Of a DNA stretch of 18,719 nucleotides, positions 1-6,830 are shown piece by piece (the stretch's first letter is position 1; each line of letters opens with the position of its first letter). The notes below the pieces were generated by a model that was given only the letters and a program-made list of their open reading frames with translations, did not search any database and was not told where the DNA came from. Location of the stretch: the NCBI GenBank assembly GCA_934654835.1, contig CAKUGY010000024.1, forward strand, positions 1 through 18,719, read 5' to 3'. The translations under genes were made by a program, and so were the position numbers. This DNA is from an uncultured Collinsella sp. Lineage in GTDB: Bacteria > Actinomycetota > Coriobacteriia > Coriobacteriales > Coriobacteriaceae.

Positions 1-44
1 GCCTTCGCAGCCGTCGAGCCGATGTCGATACCAATGCCAACCAC
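1..44 (-). CDS. Acyl-CoA dehydratase activase / BadF-BadG-HgdC ATPase (5' fragment)
   Basis: Only the first 14 codons lie in the window; the gene continues past the left edge. The readable N-terminus is VVGIGIDIGSTAAK. GxDIGSTxxK is the first phosphate-binding loop of the ASKHA-fold ATPases (BadF/BadG/HgdC, COG1924) that drive an electron from a [4Fe-4S] cluster into a 2-hydroxyacyl-CoA dehydratase or double-cubane reductase at the cost of ATP. I chose the GTG at 44-42 because a strong AAGGAGG ends five bases upstream; another in-frame GTG at 59-57 has no ribosome binding site. It lies 51 nt downstream of the 387-residue reductase on the same strand, so the three genes probably form an operon with activase last. 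Family identity is firm from motif plus context, but length and the cysteine-containing dimer interface cannot be seen. Confidence 0.8.
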   Translation of the reverse strand, partial: MVGIGIDIGSTAAK

Positions 45-59
45 GGCATCCTCCTTCAC

Positions 60-90
60 ATGTGACAAGGGGACAGTCCCTATGCCGCAT
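60..90. repeat. 31-nt degenerate palindrome (GGGAC-N-GTCCC family)
   Basis: This 31-nt imperfect palindrome is centred on GGGGACAGTCCC and lies between the reductase stop and the activase start. It matches the perfect palindrome at 11910-11940 at 26 of 31 positions and has the same length. The right arm is more degraded than the left. It has no T-run on either strand, so it is unlikely to work as an intrinsic terminator here. It may instead be a decayed copy of a dispersed repeat. Confidence 0.6.
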
Positions 91-95
91 TCGTC

Positions 96-1259
96 CTACA
101 GTGTCTCGATAAAGGCGGCGATGCGCGTCTCGATCTGGCCCATGTCGCCGTTGCTGTAGTCGGTCTCGATCTTCATGTACGGAATGCCCGCGCCCTCGAC
201 GGCCTCCTGCATGCGGGCGCTTTCCACATTGAAGGTGTGGCACGCCTGCAGCACGCTCTCGACCACGCCATCGACGTGGTACTTCTCGCACATGGCCAGC
301 GTGTTGTCCATGCGGCCGTCGTTGGGCGTCATGACCGAGCAGTTGATGTCCAGATAGCGATCGGCGATAGCGCGCAGGATATCGGGCGCGTCGGGGTCAA
401 TCATCATGGCGGCCGTACGCTCGCCCGAGCAGTCGTCCATGCACACGACCACGCCGCCGTTGGACTCGATGGTGCGACCGATCTTGTTGATTACGCCACC
501 CACCGGGCAGCCGGTAATAAGGATGCGCTTGGTATCCGCCGCAACGGGGCGCTCGCCCGCGTCGTAAGCCTCGCGCAGGGCAGCGACCTTTTGCTCGAGC
601 TGCTGCGTATAGGCCTCGATATCAAAGCTAAACGTACCGGCGAACATGGTGCTCATCAGGTCGACGCCGCTCATAGCCGCCGGCTGGTTGGCCTGCAGCG
701 CAAACATCTCGAGCTGGGCGGCGCGCAGGCGGTTGCGACGACGCACGGCAGCGCGCAGGTCGTCATCGGTAATCGTAATGCCGTAGAAGTTCTCGAGCTC
801 CTCCTTGAGCAGGCGACACTCCTCGTACCAGCCCTCGCGCTCGTAGGCACGGTCGCGGCTCTGCGGCAGATGCAGAATGTGCGTGCGCTTGAGCTCGTTG
901 AGCAGCTCATACATCTTCTTCTTGCCGTCGCAGGTGGTCTCGCCGATGATCATGTCGCTAAAGTACGTAAACGGGCACTTTTGCGAATAGGCAAAGCCGT
1001 AGGTCGACTTGATGAGCGGGCACAGATTTGCCGGCAGCACCTTCTCGGCCTCGGGAATCACCTCGTCGGACGTGCCGCACAGGGCAACGCTTGCAGCCCC
1101 CGCGGCATCGATAATCTCGAGCGGCGTATAGCTGCACAAAAAACCGACCAGGCGATTGCCGGCCTGCTTGTAGTCCTTAACGCGAATAAACGCCGCCTTG
1201 CGCTGTTCGTTGAACTCCTCAAACGTGCGCGGCAACGGCTGTTCAGAAACCTCGGACAT
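96..1259 (-). CDS. 2-hydroxyacyl-CoA dehydratase / double-cubane-cluster reductase family protein (387 aa)
   Basis: The protein has the fold signature of the HgdB/FldC/YjiM family: LCPLIKS, then KCPF, then TTCDGKKK in the N-terminal half, and the INCSVMTPND segment in the C-terminal half. Cysteines at about residues 42, 61, 80, 95, 110, 277, 307 and 340 all align with cysteines in the 427-residue paralogue upstream. Classical dehydratase subunits bind one [4Fe-4S] cluster through three cysteines; the surplus here fits better with double-cubane-cluster proteins, which reduce small substrates with ATP-driven electrons. That subfamily call is inference. Length (387) matches YjiM-like members. 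The start is the ATG at 1259 behind GGGAG; an in-frame extension to 1421 only reads through the hairpin repeats at 1312-1490 and is rejected. It sits second in the operon, before the activase. The substrate is unknown. Confidence 0.85.
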   Translation of the reverse strand: MSEVSEQPLPRTFEEFNEQRKAAFIRVKDYKQAGNRLVGFLCSYTPLEIIDAAGAASVALCGTSDEVIPEAEKVLPANLCPLIKSTYGFAYSQKCPFTYFSDMIIGETTCDGKKKMYELLNELKRTHILHLPQSRDRAYEREGWYEECRLLKEELENFYGITITDDDLRAAVRRRNRLRAAQLEMFALQANQPAAMSGVDLMSTMFAGTFSFDIEAYTQQLEQKVAALREAYDAGERPVAADTKRILITGCPVGGVINKIGRTIESNGGVVVCMDDCSGERTAAMMIDPDAPDILRAIADRYLDINCSVMTPNDGRMDNTLAMCEKYHVDGVVESVLQACHTFNVESARMQEAVEGAGIPYMKIETDYSNGDMGQIETRIAAFIETL

Positions 1260-1311
1260 ACAACTCCCAAAAAAGAAAAAAACTAAGAAATCCGACAACG
1301 GAGACGGCTTT

Positions 1312-1399
1312 CCCAGGTACCCGAGGTTGCCGTGAAAGAGGAGCGCCGCGTACTTGAGTACGCAAGCGACGGTTTGAACGGCAAGATCGGGTGCCTGGG
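1312..1399. repeat. Large two-stage stem-loop between the paralogous reductase genes
   Basis: The outer arms, 1312-1333 and 1378-1399, pair at 19 of 22 positions. Inside them, 1348-1363 reads GCGTACTTGAGTACGC, a perfect 7-bp hairpin, flanked by two 14-nt unpaired sides. A diverged second copy of the inner hairpin and right arm follows at 1424-1490. There is no T-run, so it is not a standard terminator. It could be an mRNA processing or stabilising structure, or a mobile palindromic repeat. Confidence 0.7.
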
Positions 1400-1423
1400 T
1401 GCCGCAGATTCCGAGCGACAAGC

Positions 1424-1490
1424 CCGACGCCGCGAACTTTGGTACGCGAGGAGGGTTGGAGCCGGAAGGTGCGGTGCCTGGGGAAGCCGC
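1424..1490. repeat. Diverged tandem copy of the preceding stem-loop
   Basis: The stretch from GACGCCGCGAAC to GGGAAGCCGC aligns over about 65 nt with 1343-1405, sharing GCCGCG, TACGC, GGTGCCTGGG and a GCCGC end. By eye roughly 70 percent of positions match. Its inner hairpin is imperfect. Its right arm (1463-1490) could also pair with the left arm at 1312-1333, so two alternative folds are possible. Confidence 0.5.
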
Positions 1491-1495
1491 GCAGT

Positions 1496-2779
1496 TTAAA
1501 TGGTCTCCAAGAAGGCCTCGATACGGGTCTGCAGCTGGCCTGCGTCCTCGCCGGCGTAGTCGGTCGTGATGTGCATAAACGGAATGCCAGCCTCCTCGGC
1601 GGCCTTCTCCACGGCGAAGGACTCCATCTCGTAGAGCGTGCAGAACTGCAGGGCCACGTCGACGATGCCGTCGGCATGCAAGTCCTTGGCCATCTGAACG
1701 ATATCCTTCATACGCTGGTCATTGGGGGTAAAGACGGCGCAGTTGATCTTAAAGTAGCGCTCGGCGATGGCGTCGAGCATCTCGTCGACCGTCTCGCCGG
1801 ACTCGTCGACCAGGTCCTTGTAGTAGCGCGAACCCGTGCAGGACTCCTCGCCCACCACGATGCCGCCAGCCTTCTCGATCAGGTTGAACAGCTTCCAGTT
1901 GGGCACAGCCATGGGCGTGCCGGTGTACAGGATGCGCTTGGTGCCCTTGGGCGCCACGCCCTCACCATTGGCGGCGCGCTCCTCGCACTCGGCAGCCATG
2001 TCGTTGATGGCGCCGGTCAGGCGCGGCGTGTCGTCCATAAAGGCAGCCTGCACGGTCAGCAGGCTATCGAGGCCGCTGATGGGCGCCGGGTCGGCGGCAC
2101 GGGTCGCAGCCAGACGCTGCAGGGCGCGGCGCTTCTCGTTAACGACGTGGATGGCAGCCTTCAGGCGCTCGGGCGTGATCTTGACGCCGCACTCTTCCTC
2201 GATCTTGGCAGCGAGCTTTTTGACCTCGGCCTTCCAGGTCACGAGCGTCGACTCGTCGTGCACGTTGGGGATATCCATGACGTACATGTTCTTTTGCGTG
2301 GCAAAGAACTCATAGGCCTTCTTCTTGCCGTCGCAAGTGTTCTCGCCGACTACCAGGTCGCTCGACTCGATGTAGGGACAGACCTCGCCCAGCTTAAAGC
2401 CAGCAAAGCTCTTGATGAGCGGACAGGTGTTGCGCGGCAGATGCTCCTCGACCTTGTCCGTTGCCCAGCCGGCACCAGAGCACAGGCCCACGGGAATACC
2501 ATCGCACGCAAGCACAATTTCCTCAGGCACATAGACGCAGAACGAGCCGACGATCTTGGTGGCCTCGCCGGCCTCCTTCTTGTCGAGCATCTCCTTAATA
2601 CGGCCGCTGTGGATATTGGTGGCGACAAAGTCCAGGTAGGACGTGGACTTGGGGCGATTGTTCTGCGTCAGGAACATATCCCCGTACATCTGGCCCACGG
2701 CGCCCAGCAGCATGTCGTGGTCGGCAAGATTCATGCCGAGGCTCTCCCACATCGGATGGAAATCAAATTCTTCAGCCAT
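1496..2779 (-). CDS. 2-hydroxyacyl-CoA dehydratase / double-cubane-cluster reductase family protein (427 aa)
   Basis: This paralogue of the 387-residue protein shares TCPLIKS (about 119-125), VCPY (133-136), NTCDGKKK (147-154), ESCTGS (312-317), INCAVFTPND (345-354) and a cysteine at 380 before TLYEMES. All eight cysteines of the shorter paralogue have a counterpart here (81, 100, 119, 134, 149, 314, 347, 380). An N-terminal extension of about 40 residues is unique to this copy. The start at 2779 follows GAGGGG nine bases upstream. It is the first structural gene of the cluster, with a 450-nt gene-poor region ahead of it. The two proteins could form a heterodimer like HgdA/HgdB or two homodimers served by one activase; the sequence does not decide. 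The reaction is unknown, but an anaerobic ATP-dependent reduction or dehydration is expected from the family. Confidence 0.85.
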   Translation of the reverse strand: MAEEFDFHPMWESLGMNLADHDMLLGAVGQMYGDMFLTQNNRPKSTSYLDFVATNIHSGRIKEMLDKKEAGEATKIVGSFCVYVPEEIVLACDGIPVGLCSGAGWATDKVEEHLPRNTCPLIKSFAGFKLGEVCPYIESSDLVVGENTCDGKKKAYEFFATQKNMYVMDIPNVHDESTLVTWKAEVKKLAAKIEEECGVKITPERLKAAIHVVNEKRRALQRLAATRAADPAPISGLDSLLTVQAAFMDDTPRLTGAINDMAAECEERAANGEGVAPKGTKRILYTGTPMAVPNWKLFNLIEKAGGIVVGEESCTGSRYYKDLVDESGETVDEMLDAIAERYFKINCAVFTPNDQRMKDIVQMAKDLHADGIVDVALQFCTLYEMESFAVEKAAEEAGIPFMHITTDYAGEDAGQLQTRIEAFLETI

Positions 2780-2938
2780 GGCGGTTCCCCTCTCGAACCA
2801 AAAATGAATAGCTACGGTATTGCTGCACGGTGGGTGGCGAAAACCCAGCCGCGCGTAAACCCGGAATTTTGGGGAACCTGCTTTGCGGTTGATGATTTAG
2901 TTGTGCGTCGTCTCTCCCGGAGCCGTGAACATACCTGC

Positions 2939-3007
2939 TCATATGCGACTCCGAGCCATATAGAGGGCGCGCGCGGCAACGCGACGCGAATATGTCTTCT
3001 GCGGCAT
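2939..3007 (-). CDS. Possible 22-residue leader peptide
   Basis: An ATG at 3007 is preceded by AGGAGG with an 8-nt spacer, one of the best ribosome binding sites in the window, and opens a 22-codon frame ending in TGA at 2939-2941. The peptide is very basic (six arginines and one lysine). The ribosome binding site is part of a 10-bp stem: 3010-3019 pairs with 2963-2972 inside the ORF, so translation initiation and the hairpin would compete. This could be a translational attenuator for the reductase genes, or chance. Confidence 0.3.
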   Translation of the reverse strand: MPQKTYSRRVAARALYMARSRI

Positions 3008-3116
3008 CGGCGCGCCCTCCTTTTCTCGTCGAAGGTAACTATATCAACGGTCGTCGTCCAGACGAACACCGCCGACACGCGTATGACAGCATCGGGATGC
3101 GAGCACCTCGCTGTCT

Positions 3117-3130
3117 GATAAATAATTATC
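3117..3130. promoter_or_regulatory. Palindromic operator candidate GATAA-N4-TTATC
   Basis: GATAAATAATTATC is the core of a 20-nt near-palindrome at 3114-3133 (18 of 20 positions symmetric). It overlaps the predicted -10 of a minus-strand promoter for the reductase operon, so a protein bound here would probably repress. The layout GA-x-AA-N4-TT-x-TC recurs twice upstream of modA. The regulator is unknown; the spacing does not match FNR or the classic Fur box. Confidence 0.4.
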
Positions 3131-3229
3131 AGATTAATAAGGTTTTGTCATCCCCGATTCGGCGAATGGCAGCCAGTTAAGGACCCGGACGGCCAAAGAA
3201 CCAATCCCCCGACCGTACCGCACACCGCG

Positions 3230-4300
3230 CTACCGGCAAACCAGATGGATTCTGCTCGCATCAAAATGCATGCGCAGGGTCTCCCCCGCCTGCGGCAACT
3301 CCTCGACAGGCACACTCACCTTGTTGACCTTCCACTGCAGGCGCGTCGGTGCGTCGGCACGTGGCACATCCAGCAGCACCAAGCGCTCAAAACGCGAATC
3401 GCTCACGCGGGCCACGTGCAGGTCGTAGCTGTTGCGACCACGCTCGGCACGGTTGTCCACATGGAAGTAGCTCGCGCGGATGCCCAGGTACGCCACGTTG
3501 TCGGGCACCTCGCGGCCCACATTGAAGGTCATGCCCCAGTCCAGGGCTTCAACTTCCTGAGGCCCGATCTTGCGCGCACGGCTCGTGTTCTTGCAGCCCG
3601 TCAGGCGCAGCGCGGCCAAGGTTTGCGGCCGGCGGACCACGTCCTCGACGGAACCGATCTCCTCCACATGCCCGTTGTGCATCACACAGATGCGCTCGCA
3701 CAGGCGACATGCCTCATCGATATCGTGGCTCACGTACAGCACGGTGCGGTTGCAGACATCGAACAGGTCGAGCAAGTTTTGCTCAAGCGCGCTCTTGAGA
3801 TACGCATCGAGTGCGCTCATGGGCTCGTCGAACATGAAGATGCCCGGGTGCGCCGCCACCATGCGGGCAAGCGCCACACGCTGCTGCTGTCCGCCCGAAA
3901 GTCGCGCGGGATAGCGGTCGGCAAAGTCGGCCAGGCCAAAGATACCCAGATAGCGTTCGGCAAGCTTTTTGCGCGCTCCGGCGTCGCCGGCATCCTCAAC
4001 GCCGGCACAAACGTTATCGGCCACCGTCATATTGGGAAACAGCTGATAGTTTTGGAACAGCAGGGCGCACTTGCGTTCCTGGGGCGACAAGTTGATGCCC
4101 GCGGCAGAGTCGAAGAAGGTCACGCCATTGACGACGATCTTGCCCTCATCGGGCGTCTCCACGCCGGCGATGCAGCGCAAGGTACAGCTCTTACCGCATC
4201 CGGAGGCGCCAAGCAGCGCCACCCGCTCCTCGCCGGCTTCCAGCTGAATGTCGAGGGTAAAGCCGGGATAACGCTTTTTGATATCCAGAACGAGCGACAT
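3230..4300 (-). CDS. modC: Molybdate ABC transporter ATP-binding protein ModC
   Basis: This is the ATPase of the molybdate importer. Walker A GASGCGKS is at 31-38, signature LSGGQQQR at 134-141, Walker B IFMFDEP at 154-160 and the switch histidine in YVSHD at 192. About 120 residues follow the nucleotide-binding domain; this region would carry the MOP/TOBE-type oxyanion-binding regulatory domain of ModC, although it is divergent by eye. Length 356 is normal. The ATG at 4300 lies two bases after the modB stop, with GGGAGG inside the end of modB, so the two are translationally coupled. The substrate is assigned from the neighbouring modA, modB, mog and moeA; by ATPase sequence alone a sulfate or tungstate transporter could not be excluded. 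Confidence 0.9.
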   Translation of the reverse strand: MSLVLDIKKRYPGFTLDIQLEAGEERVALLGASGCGKSCTLRCIAGVETPDEGKIVVNGVTFFDSAAGINLSPQERKCALLFQNYQLFPNMTVADNVCAGVEDAGDAGARKKLAERYLGIFGLADFADRYPARLSGGQQQRVALARMVAAHPGIFMFDEPMSALDAYLKSALEQNLLDLFDVCNRTVLYVSHDIDEACRLCERICVMHNGHVEEIGSVEDVVRRPQTLAALRLTGCKNTSRARKIGPQEVEALDWGMTFNVGREVPDNVAYLGIRASYFHVDNRAERGRNSYDLHVARVSDSRFERLVLLDVPRADAPTRLQWKVNKVSVPVEELPQAGETLRMHFDASRIHLVCR

Positions 4301-4302
4301 GG

Positions 4303-5784
4303 CTATCGGCCTCCCTTCGCGACCGCGTCGTCACGCATAAGCTCGGCCAACGCTTCGCGATCGATACGCAGGGCATCGCCACCGACGGGGTCGAGCGAAT
4401 CGCCCTGACCGACAAGCTCCTTGGCCTGTTTGCGCTCCGCGCGGGAGAGACCCCGCTCGCGGTACTTTTGCGAATGCGCCGTGTACATGTTGATGAACAG
4501 GATGACCAAGAAGCTGAAGACGATCACGACGACGACCCAAAAGAGCGCTACCGACGTATTGCCGCCCATCCACTCAAAGTAGATGGCGATGGGAATGGTC
4601 TGCGTAATGCCGGCATAGTTGCCCGCGAAGAACAGCGTGCAGCCAAACTCGCCCATGGCGCGGGCAAAGGCGAGCACCGTACCGGCGGCAATAGAGGGCC
4701 AGCCGAGGGGCATCATGAGCTTGGTAAAGATGCGTCGCTCGGACCAGCCCAGCGTGCGCGCCGCGTCGAGCATCTGCGTGTCGAGGCTCTCGAAGGCGCC
4801 GAGTGCCGTACGATAGACGAGCGGGAACGACACCACCACGGCAGAGATCACCGCCGCCGGCCACGTAAAGACAATCGAGATGCCGTGCGCAATCAGCCAC
4901 TGGCCCACCCCGGTCGAGCGGCCGAACAGCATAAGCAGCAAAAAGCCGCAGACCGTGGGCGGCAGCACCATAGGGATGGTAAAGACCGAATCGAGCAGGC
5001 CCTTCACACGGCTCGTGGTGCCCATGGTCTTCCACGCGGCAAACAGGCCCAGCGCAAACGCGATCACGAGGGCAAGCCCGCTCGTTTTGATGGACACCCA
5101 AAACGGGCGGTAGTCAATACTGCCAAAAAACGTCTGGGCACGCTCCGCCAGCGAGGGCGGCTCCGTCGTCGAGACGCTCGCATACGGTACCAGGGCGGCG
5201 TTGTCGCTCCACAGGGCTCCGTCACCCAGATTGAGCCCGGCGTTTGCGGCGTCTGCGGCATTCACGACGGTGTAGTAGTCACCGTCGGCACCCTTCACTT
5301 TAAACTGGTAACGGTAATCGCCCTGTACCAGCTCATTGTTCGAGGTAAACACCCACTCGAGCTTGGAGTCCTCCAGCAGCGCGCCGCCCATGGAGTGCGA
5401 TTTGTCGAGCCCTGTGAGCATCTTCTTAAGCGCCTTTTGATCGGAGGAGTTCGCAATGTCGAGGCCCGCCTCCATGGCGGCGTGTGCATCGACCCACACC
5501 ACGATGCTCGTAGGCGTGGTCACCGTTACGAATGACGTCTTTTTGTAGATAGGAAAACGATAGCCCTCGGGCTGGTCGGCAAACAAGCGTGCCGTGCCCT
5601 TGGCGTTGCGCTCAAAGGCGTTGAGGCCAAAATCGACACCATCGATAAGCGCGGAGTCCTCGGTCGCTTGGCGTCCGTCGGCAGTGGCAAATAGTGCCTC
5701 GGCACAAGCAACTCCGGGCAGTGAGGTAAACGCAAAGAGAACCGCCGTCAGCGCAGCGAGCAGGCGAATCGTTTTCCTTGACAC
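4303..5784 (-). CDS. modB: Molybdate ABC transporter permease ModB with an N-terminal extracytoplasmic domain
   Basis: The C-terminal part (about 231-436) is a ModB-type permease: several membrane segments and an EAA loop, DAARTLGWSERRIF to MPLGWP, near 340-363, which docks on ModC. Ordinary ModB is 220-270 residues; this one is 493. The extra N-terminus has a signal peptide ending near VACA/EA (residue 28) and about 200 soluble residues that I do not recognise, followed by a linker into the first permease helix. A charged cytoplasmic tail of about 55 residues also exceeds the family norm. I start at the GTG at 5784 because GAGGAG sits seven bases upstream and the signal peptide then begins normally; an ATG at 5823 lacks a ribosome binding site. 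The gene follows modA after a terminator hairpin. The domain might modulate docking of ModA or sense the oxyanion (inference). Confidence 0.88.
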   Translation of the reverse strand: MSRKTIRLLAALTAVLFAFTSLPGVACAEALFATADGRQATEDSALIDGVDFGLNAFERNAKGTARLFADQPEGYRFPIYKKTSFVTVTTPTSIVVWVDAHAAMEAGLDIANSSDQKALKKMLTGLDKSHSMGGALLEDSKLEWVFTSNNELVQGDYRYQFKVKGADGDYYTVVNAADAANAGLNLGDGALWSDNAALVPYASVSTTEPPSLAERAQTFFGSIDYRPFWVSIKTSGLALVIAFALGLFAAWKTMGTTSRVKGLLDSVFTIPMVLPPTVCGFLLLMLFGRSTGVGQWLIAHGISIVFTWPAAVISAVVVSFPLVYRTALGAFESLDTQMLDAARTLGWSERRIFTKLMMPLGWPSIAAGTVLAFARAMGEFGCTLFFAGNYAGITQTIPIAIYFEWMGGNTSVALFWVVVVIVFSFLVILFINMYTAHSQKYRERGLSRAERKQAKELVGQGDSLDPVGGDALRIDREALAELMRDDAVAKGGR

Positions 5785-5836
5785 GGGCGACTCCTCAAAC
5801 AAAGGGTAACGACGCGCAGGCACGCCGCTTCAATCT

Positions 5837-5870
5837 AAAAAGGGCGGGCGATCGCAAGAACGCCCGCCCT
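5837..5870 (-). terminator. Terminator hairpin between modA and modB
   Basis: A perfect 10-bp GC-rich stem (5841-5850 with 5861-5870, AGGGCGGGCG and its complement) with a 10-nt loop is followed on the minus strand by a run of T (5841-5837). It would end part of the modA transcripts, giving more binding protein than permease and ATPase, a common arrangement in ABC importers. Confidence 0.85.
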
Positions 5871-5901
5871 CAAGCATATCGTTATGCAGCGCTCTTCTGC
5901 A

Positions 5902-6777
5902 CTACTCGGAAAGCTCAAAGCCGTACTTAGCCCAAATCTTATGAGCCTTCTTGTTGGTCAGGCAGAAGTCGATGAACGCCTTGGCCTCGTCAGCATGCTC
6001 GGAGCCCTCGGCAACGGCACCCGGATACACGATGGGCTTGTGCGAATCCTCGGGGCACACGAAGTCCTCCTCGATGCCGTCGTAGCGATAGATGTCGGAG
6101 CTGTAGACAAAACCGGCCACGCAGTCGCCCGTGGACACGTAGGCGGCAGCGGTGCCGACCTTATCGGCCAGCGCGACCTTGTCGGCGATCTCGGGAGCGT
6201 ACTCGCCGTCGTCGCCCTCGGTGCCGGTGTAGAGACCGACGGAGGCCAGCGCCTGGTTTGCGTACTTGCCGGCCGGAACGGTCTTGGCATCGCCGATGGC
6301 GATCTTGCCGTCCAAGTTCGCGACGTCGGCGATGGCCTCGACCTTGGTGCCTGAGCCCTCGGCGCGAATGATCACGAGGTCGTTGACGAACATGTCCTCA
6401 CGGGTGTCGGTGTCGACGAGCTCGGCAGTCTCGGCATCGTCCATGGTGCCCTTGGAAGCGGTGATGAGCACGTCGACGGCAGCGCCGGCCTTCATCTGCT
6501 CGACCAGGTCGCCAGAGGCCTTGAACTGCGTGTCGGCAAAGGTGGTGCCGGTCTGGTCGGTGTAGAGTTCCTGGACCTCGGGAAGAGCCTTCTCGAGCGA
6601 GTTGGCGGCGAAAACCTGCAGCTCAACAGCCTTCTTCTTAGAGGAAGACTTGGCGGAGCCGGCATCCGAACCAGCGGGCTCGGATGTCTTGTTGCCCGAG
6701 CAGCCGGCAAGGCCAAGGCCGGCGGCAGCGGCAGCAGAAAGCGAGACGAAACCGCGGCGAGAAACCATATCGAACAT
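5902..6777 (-). CDS. modA: Molybdate-binding lipoprotein ModA
   Basis: This is the periplasmic-type solute-binding protein of the molybdate importer. The N-terminus has SRRGF followed by a hydrophobic segment and the lipobox LAGC with cysteine 26, so it is a membrane-anchored lipoprotein; the twin arginine suggests possible Tat export. Family motifs follow: AANSL, KASGDLVEQM, VDVLITAS, GDAKTVPAGKYANQAL and a YPGAV strand near the C-terminus. Length 291 including the signal and a serine-rich linker is usual. The ATG at 6777 follows AGGGG; an internal ATG at residue 4 is possible. It has its own promoter region with a perfect TATAAT and several palindromes, and is separated from mog by a terminator. 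Tungstate binding cannot be excluded. Confidence 0.92.
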   Translation of the reverse strand: MFDMVSRRGFVSLSAAAAAGLGLAGCSGNKTSEPAGSDAGSAKSSSKKKAVELQVFAANSLEKALPEVQELYTDQTGTTFADTQFKASGDLVEQMKAGAAVDVLITASKGTMDDAETAELVDTDTREDMFVNDLVIIRAEGSGTKVEAIADVANLDGKIAIGDAKTVPAGKYANQALASVGLYTGTEGDDGEYAPEIADKVALADKVGTAAAYVSTGDCVAGFVYSSDIYRYDGIEEDFVCPEDSHKPIVYPGAVAEGSEHADEAKAFIDFCLTNKKAHKIWAKYGFELSE

Positions 6778-6830
6778 ATTGACCCCTTTCGGACCTTGTG
6801 CCCGGGCACCCCACCGCGGGCTTTATTCTG

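Larger units (their letters stand above)
2780..3229 (-). promoter_or_regulatory. 450-nt leader/intergenic region of the reductase operon
   Basis: No protein gene of convincing quality fills this gap. On the minus strand it holds, in order: an AT-rich palindrome and possible promoter near 3114-3151 (ATGACA at 3151-3146, 17 nt, TAATTA at 3128-3123); a 22-codon leader ORF at 2939-3007; a stem pairing about eight bases around 2945 with its partner near 2920; and a small TGGGT/ACCCA hairpin near 2830-2850. If the promoter is right, the 5' UTR is over 300 nt. I could not match it to a known riboswitch. Confidence 0.45.

Noticed and set aside
1260..1421. In-frame 54-residue N-terminal extension of the 387-aa reductase
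   Set aside because: It translates the hairpin repeats, has no ribosome binding site, and the ATG at 1259 has GGGAG and matches family length.
2812..3078. 88-codon minus-strand frame upstream of the 427-aa reductase
   Set aside because: Arginine-rich composition typical of a shadow frame in GC-rich DNA, with no ribosome binding site; the shorter leader ORF in another frame has a far better start.
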